A DNA stretch of 64,000 bases, taken from Eremothecium cymbalariae DBVPG#7215 (taxonomy: Eukaryota > Ascomycota > Saccharomycetes > Saccharomycetales > Saccharomycetaceae). The position numbers were made by a program, and so were the translations under genes. The DNA is taken from the NCBI RefSeq assembly GCF_000235365.1, contig NC_016453.1, forward strand, positions 62,001 to 126,000, written 5' to 3'. The notes below the pieces were generated by a model. The model was not told the origin of the DNA and ran no database searches. It saw nothing but the letters and a program-made list of their open reading frames with translations. This document shows, one piece after another, positions 1 through 10,367 of this stretch (position 1 is the first letter of the stretch; every line of letters begins with the position of its first letter).

Positions 1-419
1 CCTCTTTTTCATCCCCTTATAGCCATCCTCACTATAGCGGAGTTTCAGTGAATAGTTGTGCAGCCAGGCAGATTTCAGAAGTTATACCAAAGCAATTAAA
101 CCACCATCAATCGTTTGAACATGACTACAGGGCTATTTCTGAAAACTACAAGTATTCCATCCCAGAATCTATGTTGATGGTACGGGTATCATTCAACAGT
201 GATTTCTACACTTTATTGGTATCAATGGAAGCTGACATTGATGAAGTACTAGTTATTCTAAAGAAGAAACTAGCCCATGCTGGATCCATTTGTAAGATAA
301 AATACCAAGATGAGGACGGTGATTTCGTGATGCTAGAAAGCGAAGATGATTGGTCTGTTGTTAAGGATATGTTAAAAGAAAGCAAGGAACGCATGTTGAA
401 TGTTTGGGCGTTCATCTAG
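1..419 (+). CDS. CDC24: Cdc24 Rho-type GEF, C-terminal PB1 part (5' end off window)
   Basis: The frame is open from the left edge (first full codon at base 3) and encodes about 138 C-terminal residues. The last ~85 form a PB1 domain: a start rich in hydrophobic residues (MLMVRVSF), then the acidic OPCA-like stretch DEDGDFVMLESEDDW. In yeast, Cdc24 is the exchange factor for the Cdc42 GTPase in bud emergence and mating, and its C-terminal PB1 domain binds the scaffold Bem1. Assignment rests on the PB1 type, its terminal position, and CLN3 nearby, as on S. cerevisiae chromosome I. The DH and PH domains would lie upstream of the window. The 3' end faces CIR2. Confidence 0.8.
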   Translation, partial: SFSSPYSHPHYSGVSVNSCAARQISEVIPKQLNHHQSFEHDYRAISENYKYSIPESMLMVRVSFNSDFYTLLVSMEADIDEVLVILKKKLAHAGSICKIKYQDEDGDFVMLESEDDWSVVKDMLKESKERMLNVWAFI

Positions 420-743
420 ACTATTCAGAACACTGCAGGGGACTATTATATATTACTGATCGTTTGTTTATATATCTGTATATTCCATATTATAGGTGCA
501 TCTAGATTGCGGAATACAAATAATTATCCTGGTTTTTGAAGTCTGCAACCCCGTATATGCTAAAATGGATATAGCGAATAATACCAGAGTTATATGTATA
601 AATTAGTGTTCATCTTTATATCTGCACAATGAAAACAGTCTAATACAATATTACAGAAAAATATAAATAAATAAATATTGAGGGAATAACCTCCGATAAA
701 ATATAATATGAAGGCATGATTTTATGAGTGTGAGCATGTAGTG
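420..743. other. Convergent CDC24/CIR2 3' intergenic region
   Basis: AT-rich spacer between two converging genes, with several TATATA-like stretches that fit yeast 3'-end efficiency elements. I see no gene here. Confidence 0.5.
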
Positions 744-2714
744 TTAAGTTAAGGAGTATTTTGGGCCCTTAGCACCTTCAGGCACTTCCCAGTTGATATC
801 TTGTGTTGGTGATTTAATATCGCAAGTTTTACAATGGATACAGTTTTGTGAGTTTATTTGGAATCTTAATTTTAATGGTGAATTCTCATCTTCTACATAT
901 TCATATACCCCAGCTGGACAAAACCGAGATTCGATGCCTTTCCATTTGGGATAAGACTTTTTGGTGAAATTTTTCATATCTTGATCAGGAACCCTGAGAT
1001 GACATCTTTCATCTTCATCATGATAAGTTCCCGTCCTAGAAACAGATGTCATAATATCGAAAGATAATTTTCCATCTGGTTTTGGATATTCAATCTTATT
1101 ATATTTGGAAGCTGGTTCGGTACATGTGGCATCCGACTGGTGATGATGGAAGGTCCATCCAACTTTTCCCTTCAATATATAAGAATCCAATCCAGAATAA
1201 AGAATACCACCATATCTGCTTAAACGTGTATTGAAAGACGGTCTGATGTTACGTACCCTCCATAATTCTTTGTAAACCCAGGAATTCTTAAAAGCTTTTT
1301 CGTAAGATTCTAAATTAATAATATTTTCAGCAGAATCATCCATACCTTGTTCTTCTAATTCAGACAGAGTTGGTAGGCTTGAAATAGCTTTAAATATTTC
1401 TTCTGCCGCTAACATTCCAGTTTTCATAGCGGTATGTGTGCCCTTGATTTTAGGGACATTCAGAAAACCAGCAGCAGCGCCAACCAAACAACCCCCAGGA
1501 AAGCACAACTTAGGGACAGACTGAATACCACCTTCATTCAAAGCGCGAGCAGCATATCCTATGCATTTACCTCCTCGTAGAACATTTGCATAATATGGGT
1601 GATGTTTCATCTTCTGAAATTCTTGGTATGGAGAGACCCATGGATTCTTATAGTCTAAGCCTACTATGAGACCTACAGTAACCAAACCATCACCGAAATG
1701 ATATTGAAATCCACCACCGTACATATCAGTAGAAAGAGGATAGCCTAAAGTATGCGAAGCAAAGCCTTTTTTAAAATTTTCGGGCTTAACTTCCCAGACT
1801 TCTTTCAGACCCAAACCATAGGTTTGATTATCTCTTCCCTCGCGTAAGTTAAATTTCTTTATTAACTGTTTGGTTAAAGATCCATGACAACCTTCAGCAA
1901 ATACTGTTTGCCTTGCACGGAATTCCATTCCTCTTTCAAAGGAATCCTTCGGTTTACCAGATTTTGAAATACCCATGTCTTTAGTAGCCACTCCAAGAAC
2001 AGACTTTTCTTCATCAGAGTATATCACCTCAGATACTGCAATTCCGGAATAAACTTCAACGCCAAGCTCCTCAGCTTTTTCACTGAGCCAAGTTGTAACT
2101 TGTGATAGGGAAACTATAAAATTTTTCCCTTTGTTCACCATCTCAGGTGGTTCTGGAAGAGTAACGGCAAATTTGCCAAACAAATATTTGAATTCTTCTT
2201 CTTCGACCTTAGTAACCAGATCAGATGGTAAAGGAATACCACTTCCATCCTCATCGTAGAATTCGCTCTCGGGAAATAATTCTCTCAAGGCAGTTGGTTC
2301 TAGGATGGCACCAGAAACTATATGTGATCCAATTTCAGGACCTTTATCAAGCACAACGACTCTTAACTCACCTGAACCAGATAAATGATCTAGCTGTTTG
2401 AGTTTTATAGCGGTTACTAATCCTGATGGACCACCACCAACAATGCAAACATCGACCTTATCCCTAGCACGCTCGCTACGTAATAACGACAATTCATCCT
2501 GAGTCATTTCACTGATGGGAACTTCAACATTTTGAAAATGACATGATATAACAGAAAACTTACGAACTAAATTTGGTTTGTCTTGTATATGGCTGCCACG
2601 TTTTAGAGAAGGAACTGAAATAATGGAAGGCAGACGATCACCGCTGAGTGAGTAACCGGTAATCGTTCTGGGAAGCTTGAGAATCTTGGTTCGAACCAAA
2701 CTTCTGCCGAGCAT
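744..2714 (-). CDS. CIR2: Electron-transfer flavoprotein:ubiquinone oxidoreductase (Cir2)
   Basis: This 656-residue protein is a mitochondrial inner-membrane flavoprotein that passes electrons from reduced ETF to ubiquinone. An N-terminal basic, Ser-rich stretch of ~60 residues looks like a mitochondrial targeting sequence. The FAD-binding motif VCIVGGGPSG lies near residue 90. The C-terminus carries the 4Fe-4S ligands: one Cys in RFCPAG and three in CIHCKTC, all present as in the human enzyme. Length is close to the S. cerevisiae protein (about 630). The start is the ATG that precedes the presequence. A TGATTGGC match to the Hap2/3/4/5 site lies about 160 bases upstream, which would fit respiratory control. 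The neighbour GDS1 matches chromosome XV order. Confidence 0.93.
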   Translation of the reverse strand: MLGRSLVRTKILKLPRTITGYSLSGDRLPSIISVPSLKRGSHIQDKPNLVRKFSVISCHFQNVEVPISEMTQDELSLLRSERARDKVDVCIVGGGPSGLVTAIKLKQLDHLSGSGELRVVVLDKGPEIGSHIVSGAILEPTALRELFPESEFYDEDGSGIPLPSDLVTKVEEEEFKYLFGKFAVTLPEPPEMVNKGKNFIVSLSQVTTWLSEKAEELGVEVYSGIAVSEVIYSDEEKSVLGVATKDMGISKSGKPKDSFERGMEFRARQTVFAEGCHGSLTKQLIKKFNLREGRDNQTYGLGLKEVWEVKPENFKKGFASHTLGYPLSTDMYGGGFQYHFGDGLVTVGLIVGLDYKNPWVSPYQEFQKMKHHPYYANVLRGGKCIGYAARALNEGGIQSVPKLCFPGGCLVGAAAGFLNVPKIKGTHTAMKTGMLAAEEIFKAISSLPTLSELEEQGMDDSAENIINLESYEKAFKNSWVYKELWRVRNIRPSFNTRLSRYGGILYSGLDSYILKGKVGWTFHHHQSDATCTEPASKYNKIEYPKPDGKLSFDIMTSVSRTGTYHDEDERCHLRVPDQDMKNFTKKSYPKWKGIESRFCPAGVYEYVEDENSPLKLRFQINSQNCIHCKTCDIKSPTQDINWEVPEGAKGPKYSLT

Positions 2715-3292
2715 AAAGAAGAAGAATAACTGCCCAAACTTTAATTTATAACCCTTCTAGAGTGGCAGACGACGTTGGTATTCGTTTGCTTATCAAATGT
2801 GTTCTGTATTGTGCAGTTCAACAAGTTTGTCACTCAGATGATGCGCTTCAATTGTCATCGACAATTCCCAGCGCTGATTGGCCGCAATTTTCACCGTCAA
2901 CGTGAACGTTCCAAATAATTATTATCCAACTTAAAACTATTCCCAAGATTATCATACAGAATACGCCCAGCACTAACCAGAACTGCGTATTAACGCTGAA
3001 TTCACGTCGTAAATTACATATCTTTATTCATCTATATATCATTAGCAGTCCCGGTTTTTCTTCAGCAACAAGGTAACAAAAGAATATCTATATGGATGTA
3101 CCAAGCTGTTAACACTGACGCTGTACAGACAATGCAAACTATTATTATTAAAAGTCCCAGAGAAGCATTAATAAAATGCCTCAATAAACACGAATATAAA
3201 CCCTAAGTGAAAAATTAAGCGTGCAAATTATTACCCGTATTTAACACATCACACATTTCAGTCATTATTAAATTTCATCGTAGTGTTTTATC
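2715..3292. other. CIR2 promoter / GDS1 3' region
   Basis: Gene-free. It contains the CIR2 5' flank, including a candidate Hap-complex site, and the GDS1 3' end. Only very short chance frames are present. Confidence 0.5.
2875..2882 (-). promoter_or_regulatory. Candidate Hap2/3/4/5 (CCAAT-type) site upstream of CIR2
   Basis: TGATTGGC fits the yeast consensus TNRYTGGB. It lies ~160 bases before the CIR2 start codon. The motif is short, so a chance match is possible; the respiratory function of CIR2 makes it plausible. Confidence 0.35.
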
Positions 3293-4777
3293 TCAATCGA
3301 ACATTTCATCTAATTGATCAACAGTGACAGATTCTGGAGAATCTATTTCTTCAGCGAGAAAGCCATCTCTGATTGTTTTAATCCAAATATTTTGGTTTTG
3401 AGACTTCTGACTCATGTTTAATTTCACTGTGATTGGCGTCTGCGTAATAACAGCTCTATGAATGGCAGTAATAACAGTTGCTGCGCTTACATTGGATGAG
3501 GATGGTGTCGAAAATGAAGGAAAAGTGGGGGGTATAAAGCTAGAGGATGATGCACTGATTGTACTTGTAGCACTTACCATGCCTTTAGGTGTCGCTATTT
3601 TAGATAGTCTAGGTGCTGCTGCTGCTGCTGTAATATAGGCTTTTGAAGAATCTGCAGGCAATACGTTAGATTGTGTACTATTGGTTTTTGCTCCAGAAGT
3701 AATTCCTTTAGGCCAATTGTTAGTTTTAGCCTTTTTAAACGGCATAGATCTTGAAGTATCATCAGGAGCTATGGGCTTCATCCTTTTCATGTTCGGATTT
3801 TGAGAAACAGTGCAATTGTTAGGTGACACTATAGGCTGCTTGGTAGCTAATCCTAAAGACACTGGAGATGTTGCATATGGAATATTTAGTTCAGAATTAC
3901 CATATATTCCATTCGAAAACCCGTTGTTATTAACACCCAAAGTACGCGCGAACGTGCCCACATTTTTAGCATCAACTAATGTGGAATTAAAATCTAGATT
4001 TTGCTGAGGCCGCTGTAGTTGGCTTGACTGTTGGGACTGCTGTTGCTGTGAAGATAAACTAGATGGTGTCATTTTTTTTTGCTTTGCACTTGGATTAGAC
4101 TGCTGTTGTTTGGCCTTCTGTCGCGCTGAGGCAGCCTTTGCAAGCTGTTGGTATTCTGGAGCTAGGATACCTCTATAGACATACACCATTCTCCTGGGAG
4201 AAGCGTCTGACCATTCCCTAGATAAGGCATATTTTAATGCTTTTTCGCCTTTTTCAACTTTCTTTACGTAAGCGTTAAGCTTTGCCGACACTAGATTGGA
4301 CAGTTTTGTAGAAAGCTTCGTTATATCAGGATGTATCTCAACTAAAAGATCGCAAATCTGCTTCACAGTCATTCCCTGCTGTTGAGAATCTTGCTCCCAT
4401 AAGATGAGAAATACAGCGTGCAAGACCTCATCATCCAGCGGTGGCTCGGTATTCTCAGGTCTTGGTCTCTCACCAGTAACAGGGACCATCTTAGAAATAG
4501 CACCTGAAGAGGAGCTGGATGTCAAAGATCCGGATGACATGCTCTTTTTCTTAGTGGAGGGGGAACCTGAGTCCGCAGCTGAGTTTGGTGATTGCGAGTC
4601 TGATTCATCATCAATTGAAGAACCTGGAGGGCTGTTACTAGAGTCACTGCCATTTACCATCTCATTCTCTTCTGTTTCTGCCATATAACCGGCATGGAAT
4701 ATTGGAGACTTTGAATTCTGAATAACCTCACTCTCCACAATCGGTATATTCACTAGTTTAGAGTCTGTCAAAGCCAT
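3293..4777 (-). CDS. GDS1: Gds1-like nuclear/respiratory-growth protein
   Basis: A 494-residue protein with a Ser-rich acidic N-terminus (about residues 40-105) and one conserved block at about 110-205 (LDDEVLHAVFLILWEQDSQQ followed by VKQICDLLVEIHPDI and RRMVYVYRGILAPEYQ), typical of Gds1. The block looks like a small helical or winged-helix-type module. After it come a Gln-rich stretch (~215-260) and a Ser/Thr-rich tail. S. cerevisiae GDS1 was found as a suppressor of the mitochondrial nam9-1 defect and its loss impairs growth on glycerol; its molecular role is unclear. Position next to CIR2 is the chromosome XV order (YOR355W/YOR356W). Start is an ATG close to its S. cerevisiae equivalent in total length. 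Confidence 0.88.
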   Translation of the reverse strand: MALTDSKLVNIPIVESEVIQNSKSPIFHAGYMAETEENEMVNGSDSSNSPPGSSIDDESDSQSPNSAADSGSPSTKKKSMSSGSLTSSSSSGAISKMVPVTGERPRPENTEPPLDDEVLHAVFLILWEQDSQQQGMTVKQICDLLVEIHPDITKLSTKLSNLVSAKLNAYVKKVEKGEKALKYALSREWSDASPRRMVYVYRGILAPEYQQLAKAASARQKAKQQQSNPSAKQKKMTPSSLSSQQQQSQQSSQLQRPQQNLDFNSTLVDAKNVGTFARTLGVNNNGFSNGIYGNSELNIPYATSPVSLGLATKQPIVSPNNCTVSQNPNMKRMKPIAPDDTSRSMPFKKAKTNNWPKGITSGAKTNSTQSNVLPADSSKAYITAAAAAPRLSKIATPKGMVSATSTISASSSSFIPPTFPSFSTPSSSNVSAATVITAIHRAVITQTPITVKLNMSQKSQNQNIWIKTIRDGFLAEEIDSPESVTVDQLDEMFD

Positions 4778-5945
4778 TGCGAATAGCTTCTAAGGTATTA
4801 GAGGTAAGACCAAGTCGAAAGAATTGGAACAGTTAATTAAAACCTCCAAATATCGGGTGCCGCTCTTAAAAATTTTGAAAATTAACCTGCAATCAGGAGT
4901 GGAAGACCTGTATACAAAGAATTAACTTTCTGGAAACCAATTTATTCTCAAAAATAAAAAAAAGTTAGCAGGACTAATATCACTATCTAGATTTAGTCCT
5001 GGGCCAATTTTCTAATGGAATTCTGACAACTGTATAAAAAAACAGCTGACTGACACCTTTGTAATATACCAGCTATAGGTAGTTCTCACAAAGAGTTCAA
5101 TTCTAAGAAACAGGAAATACCAAAAATTGGTTAACGGCAAATAAAGATGGTTTTTTTTGTTTTTATTTTTATGTTCTCGAAAAAAAGATACCAAGGTAAA
5201 ACTTCCCTCGATAACTGCTAGTTTTCTCTTCGTAGACACCTCTGAAAGTTGCGTTTATCCGCCGATCCGGTAGTATTAAGCAACAATTAGATAGTAACGT
5301 AATTAAACTGTATGTATTATATATATCACTAATTTGTTGTGATTGGGCAGCATCTTCCCCTGTCCATGAATGAACATCACATATCGCAGGGAAAAGTTAA
5401 CAAGAATGGCAAAGTTGCGATGGCCGCGTGCGATAGCGATGCTGGTCCGGAGTTGAAAGTTGTTGTACGGTCGTTTCTTAGAATAGTGAAATAAACCCAC
5501 ACATTATCTCACATACAAAGTTGCTGATATTCTCTGTTCGTAATGGCTACCTAGAATTAAGAACTACACCAGCCCCAATTACTTAGCAGCGTGCCATATA
5601 TTTCCAATTGGAATCGCTGCTACTATTTGGAACACCACATAACTTTTGTGATAGCTAACATGTATTTAACGCTAAATCATTGTTTCTACTGCGGTGGTAC
5701 TGGTACTGGATTAGGAGAATTGGTGGCGCTTTTACTACGCTGCTGAAGATGGTTGAGCACGTAACTTAATGGTTCAAGTAATATCTGTATATAGATAGTT
5801 CTTGTGTTAGAAAGATAATTACCGAATTGCAGCTGTCATACAAACAAACCCACGCATCTCATACACTTTTAACGCTGAGCCCAACTGGCTTTTTTTAACT
5901 GGAGAGGAAAGGATGTTACTTACCTATTTAGGAAGGACACAGTCA
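4778..5945. other. Long GDS1 upstream region
   Basis: About 1.2 kb between the GDS1 start and the 3' end of the dioxygenase gene. Short open frames exist on both strands but have no recognisable domain and are broken by runs of A or T. I treat it as the GDS1 promoter plus the neighbour's 3' end. Confidence 0.5.
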
Positions 5946-7628
5946 CTACATAAAATTACTTGCGGGTCCCTGAGCAGGTACATCATGGAGATGATTGCTA
6001 CGGTAATAATGCAAGGAGGCTTTTGTGCGTTCATAGTCCAAGGGCCAATATTTATCCTTAAGAGGGTAAGGGGTGTCTATAGATGGACCATTCGGTGGTA
6101 TAAACCAGTAATTTGCAGCAACGTGGAAGTTATTTTTGTTGCTACCAAAAGAGGTAACCTCATGGAACCAGCCAGCGGGCAACCAAAGCATTTCTCCTGG
6201 GCGTAAGTTAACAGTAATCCTGTTTGCCTTGCTGAAGAGCGGCCAACGCCTTTCAATTTCTTGCTTTACATCATTTTGAAGTTTTAGGTCCTTCATCTCA
6301 TTCACATGAACGGCAGCAACGGGGATGTGAGAGAAGTGAGGGGGGTCTACATTTTCAGTCACCTTCGGCTCTTCTTCATCTTTATCAACAATAGCTTGAA
6401 GTTGTTCTTTTTCTGTTGGTGACAAGGAATCTGCTTCCATTTTTAGTCTATGTGCAGCAACTTCTGCTACAATGGCGCCATCTTCCCGTAGTTCTCTCCA
6501 CAATGGGGCATTCTCATTCCGTTGGTAATTAATGATACCTGTTTTCAAAACAGAGCAGACATCACCCTTGGTGTACATTTTGATTGCGTCAGCTGGGGAA
6601 AAAAGTGTGAAGCATTTATGACCCTCAATTGGGATGTATAGATTGTCTGCGTGATCGTGGTGAAGTCCGGAAGAAGTACCACCGCTAGGGAGATGACTGC
6701 CGAACCCAAGCCGTGGATCTGAGGGGTTATATTTCTCCATAGTAACATGATTTTCCACAGAAGGGGAAATGCGTCCAACCCACAAGTTGATTTGTTGAGG
6801 CAAGAGATAGGGTAGAAATTCCGGTACCGGCGGGGGCAAGCTGTGAATCACAGATGTTAGCGGCGCCTGATAGAGCTCCCTGACACGCTGATTTGCCTCT
6901 TCCACGTGAAGTGGGCCTGTAGAGAGTTGTGCAATTGGTTCTTCTGTTGAGAAAAGGGCATCGTAATCATCTTTTATGCCATCAATATCATCTGTATCGC
7001 TACTGGCGTCATCGTCGCCACCGTCGCCACCGTCGCCTTCTCCACTAATATTTTCAATAGCAGTGATGAAAGTCTCACTGTTATCCCCCTCATTATCTGT
7101 GTCATCAGGATTGGCTTCAATTTCAGTGCCTTCGGCGTCTGCTCTACTACATTTGGAAGCCACAGAAAAATCACTCTCATCTTCCTCAGATTCCTGTTCT
7201 AGATCATCTTCAATGTATTGTGTAGTGAGGTAAAGTTCATTATCTCCTCCACTTAGCCGTTCTATAAATTCCTTCAATGTCATCTTTAACCGCTTTTTCC
7301 CACTGCCAAAACCACCATCTACTTTTTGCTCAACTTGTAACAGCTGCTCTCCAGAAAGCGTCTCTAAAAGTGTGCCACTACTTAACTTTTGCCAGTCGTA
7401 CCCCCTATTGTTCCGTATTCTGATCTTACAAGGCTTGCGCCCAACAACATACGACTTGTGAAAATTTAGCATTTCTTGTTCGCTTAAAGGTTCGTCTATC
7501 TCGTCTATCTCTGTTTCCCGCTCTTCTGGAACATAACCTTCGTATCCACCAACAATCTTTGCATCGATGTCGACGGATCTCTTATTCCTAGAAGTCTCCT
7601 CTTCTATTTCTATAACTCTTTTTGGCAT
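5946..7628 (-). CDS. JmjC/cupin-8 type Fe(II)/2-oxoglutarate dioxygenase
   Basis: This 560-residue protein has an N-terminal conserved-looking part (about 25-125), a long acidic linker (about 140-225) and a JmjC/cupin-8 domain (about 265-530). The iron ligands are visible: His323-x-Asp325 in LHHDHADN, with Asn329 where family members have it, and His489 in LPAGWFHEV. Lys338 in GHKCF is a candidate 2-oxoglutarate ligand. The fold is used by protein or tRNA hydroxylases and some demethylases. It does not resemble the S. cerevisiae JmjC proteins I know (Rph1, Gis1, Jhd1, Jhd2, Ecm5), because it has no zinc finger or PHD and its domain is of the small cupin-8 kind. The substrate is unknown. It sits between GDS1 and CLN3. 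Confidence 0.8.
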   Translation of the reverse strand: MPKRVIEIEEETSRNKRSVDIDAKIVGGYEGYVPEERETEIDEIDEPLSEQEMLNFHKSYVVGRKPCKIRIRNNRGYDWQKLSSGTLLETLSGEQLLQVEQKVDGGFGSGKKRLKMTLKEFIERLSGGDNELYLTTQYIEDDLEQESEEDESDFSVASKCSRADAEGTEIEANPDDTDNEGDNSETFITAIENISGEGDGGDGGDDDASSDTDDIDGIKDDYDALFSTEEPIAQLSTGPLHVEEANQRVRELYQAPLTSVIHSLPPPVPEFLPYLLPQQINLWVGRISPSVENHVTMEKYNPSDPRLGFGSHLPSGGTSSGLHHDHADNLYIPIEGHKCFTLFSPADAIKMYTKGDVCSVLKTGIINYQRNENAPLWRELREDGAIVAEVAAHRLKMEADSLSPTEKEQLQAIVDKDEEEPKVTENVDPPHFSHIPVAAVHVNEMKDLKLQNDVKQEIERRWPLFSKANRITVNLRPGEMLWLPAGWFHEVTSFGSNKNNFHVAANYWFIPPNGPSIDTPYPLKDKYWPLDYERTKASLHYYRSNHLHDVPAQGPASNFM

Positions 7629-7971
7629 TTATCACTTAAGAAATTTTTGTTGAGGCAACCTGTCCACCTATCTGTTCGATTGTGCTAACGCAATAATAAA
7701 TGGATCAAAGTATCTTTAATATTTTGTCCTCGAGGCACAAGTACCAGATTTCAAAACTCACTTTTCACGTATATCTGACTTTTTTGAAGGACATGCTTAC
7801 AACGTATATAATGAGTTAAACGGCGAAGCGACTTGCATAATTTGATTTTTCCAAAAAAGGAAATTTCTCCATTGTTTTCTTGACACCCACTGCAGCGATT
7901 GTTTCCATAACCATGCGCATGTTCCCCTTGTTCCTTTAAAACGGTGCTGGTTTACGCTTCCCTTTACAGCA

Positions 7972-7998
7972 ATCACGAAAATCACGAAAATCACAAAA
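7972..7998. repeat. Three tandem copies of a 9-base unit
   Basis: ATCACGAAA occurs twice exactly and a third time with one change (ATCACAAAA). It lies ~350 bases upstream of the dioxygenase start codon. Confidence 0.7.
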
Positions 7999-8222
7999 GT
8001 GCCTCGAGGAACAATTGAAGAAGGCAAATAACGATTTTGATGGTACAAAAATAACAAACCTACAAAACAAAATTTGTAGGCATTTTTTTAAAAAGTTGTT
8101 AGGCTTCTGCAGTAAACTTGATTTGGTTTGGTTTACCTAACCGCCAGAAATCCTCTCTTTCGATATTGAGATCTTACCACTTGGTATCTCTGAAATTTTT
8201 ATTTCAAAGGGCGGTGACGACG

Positions 8223-8242
8223 GCGGCGGCGGCCGCCGCCGC
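8223..8242. repeat. Perfect 20-base CGG/CCG palindrome
   Basis: A self-complementary run of GCGGCGG units flanking a central GGCC in an otherwise AT-rich region, able to form a very stable hairpin. CGG and CCG triplets are also the half-sites of zinc-cluster regulators. It lies ~600 bases upstream of the dioxygenase gene. Confidence 0.8.
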
Positions 8243-8973
8243 GTTTAGGAAGACAGTGGAGACTACAATTCGGAAACAAAGTTAATGAATACAGAGATGA
8301 ACAACAATAATGTGGTTGCAACGGCTGCTAACTCCCGAAGTTGCGTTCCAAGCGCTCGATTGTTGCGCTTTCAAGATGGCTGATTGCGAATACTATGAAT
8401 AAAAAACAATTAAAGAATAGGGATAAACTGGTAAAAAAAAGGGTTAAAGTGCTTCAGGATTCAAAAAAAATTATGATCCCAGTTATCTCCGTTATGCAGT
8501 TGCTGGTTAGTTTATTTAACTACAGCCTAGTGGCAAACTGACACGCTATCGGGAAATAAAGTGGCAAGGAGAACAAGAAGAATGTACCGCTTGTTGTACT
8601 TGAAGGATATTATTAATTATAACAATAAAAGTCTACTACTTTTCGGCGTGAGAAATGTTGTGAGGTGTGGATGAATATTGTTAACTCAAAACTGAGTTTG
8701 TATGTATTCGCTGGAGTGGTTATGATTATTTACTTAAATTGGTCGTGAGGGCCGAGTAAAAAGATACAAGGCGTGACAATGTAGTAGATAGACAATAGGA
8801 TCTTTTTAGTGAAACGAAATCCGCAACAGGGTAAGGAGAAGTCGTAGATATTAGTAGCAGATGGAAAGTGTGGGCATTCTTTACCTTGATAATACGAAAG
8901 CAGAAGCAGAAGCAAAAGCAGCGATGGCCACAGTAGCAGTTTTTTTTCCTGAAGCAAGTAGAAAATGGCAACA

Positions 8974-10367
8974 CTAGCGTAATCTCTTCACCATAACTTG
9001 ATCCATATCGAAGAAGTCTATATCTAATACTGAGGTACTTCTTTTGGTGTGAGTTGTTACCTGTAGTTGCGAATGGGAATTTTGGTTCTGGATCGGAGGT
9101 GTTCTCTGCTGGGGTTGCACAGGGCCCTTTATCTTTTGAATGGCAGCGGAGGTTATCTCCGGTGTAGATGATGTTTCCGAAATCAACTTTGAGCAAGGAA
9201 GAACCGCAGCAACAGCAGACGTATTAGGTGTAGTAGGCGTTGGAGGTACAAAATTCTTAACTGCCGGTAGTTGGAAGTGGTTATTGTTAGGAGATGTGTA
9301 CCCCAATGGTGTAACTCCCCGTCTCTTTGCTATTTCTTCCTTACAGTTGACGTTCGATTCATATGTTGCGGTGAGAGAGGGTGATCTTAAGTGAGGCAAA
9401 CAGTCTTCTGTGGAGCGCTTTTCTTCCTCAGTTATCCTGCTGTAGTAAGCAAACAGACAATGCATGATAGGATTAGTTTGAATACTGCCGTCTTTGGTGG
9501 AATATTTTAGGTTAAAGCTCGACGGAAACCGTTCTTCAGACTCAAGCTGTTCAAGCCACTGATGGCAATTATGATGAGATTTGGATCACTGGTGCACTGG
9601 TTGTAGTGTTGGAATTCGCCAAGATTTTCAAGTCTTAAGGCGCAAGTAATAATCGTAACACTGGCGAGAGCAATTGCACTTGAATTGTAGTTATAATTTA
9701 GATTTGGATCAAAACAAGACAATTCACATAAAATCATGGCCCCATACTTGAGATCATTGAGGTTCAAGCTTCTGAAATTGAGCTTCGCTATCTTAGTCTT
9801 CAGAAGAATATCCACAAAGGAATCATGAGTAGGTGCCGAACAAACAGACCAGTTTAAACTCTTTAGGATGTGTAGCTCCATTTCCTTAAACTGCTGCTTC
9901 GTATACTGGTGGCAACAAAGATTTTGCAGGCTAGGAATACGAGGCTTCTTGTCGGCAAACTTAGAAGCTAACCACAATGCAGTGAGGCCAAGCAACTGAT
10001 AAGTTGGCGACTTAACAATTATCTTGGAACAGTAACGATCCATGATATTGTAACATAAAAAGAGGGTGGACGAGGAAAGACCTAGTCGAGTATGACAACA
10101 CATTATAAAATCAAAGATCAGCGTGCGCATCTGCACAGTAAGTTCAGGCTGTGACTGGAAACTAGTCCATGATGACCTAGTCTTGTTTTCCAATTCAATC
10201 AGGTGCTTCAATATGTCGATGTTATATTCTTGGCAGACTGTCTGATGGGCAACCATTTCCATATGGATCAGTCGCGGATGTAAAGCCTTGGTATTCCAAA
10301 CTGACCTTCTAATTGATGCTAGCTGCAACAATGACTGCTTCTCAATCGATGTGCTTGTACAGTTCAT
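8974..10367 (-). CDS. CLN3: G1 cyclin Cln3, frame broken near 9525
   Basis: Cln3 activates Cdc28 to trigger Start. The first frame (10367-9507) holds the cyclin box (about residues 60-190), with MRTLIFDFIMCCHTRLGLS and YQLLGLTALWLASKF closely matching S. cerevisiae Cln3. It then reads GFRRALT-stop. In another frame, the sequence continues from the same point as FPSSFNLKY, which matches the S. cerevisiae FPSSFKSKY, and runs to a tail ending in KRSTSVLDIDF, again like the yeast C-terminus (KRSTSVDCDF). One C (G on the + strand) appears missing in the pair at 9524-9525. Read through the break, the protein is about 464 residues, against 580. The tail is Ser/Thr/Pro-rich, as expected for degradation control. 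Confidence 0.88.

Larger units (their letters stand above)
7629..8973. other. Intergenic region between the dioxygenase gene and CLN3 3' end
   Basis: No credible gene is seen. It holds three tandem copies of ATCACGAAA (third copy imperfect, about 7972-7998) and a GC-rich CGG/CCG palindrome, listed separately. Frames of 66-156 residues in this stretch lack domains, and one overlaps the CLN3 tail antisense. Confidence 0.5.

Noticed and set aside
8726..9196. 156-codon minus frame overlapping CLN3
   Set aside because: Overlaps the CLN3 C-terminal tail in another frame, and that tail matches Cln3; no domain.
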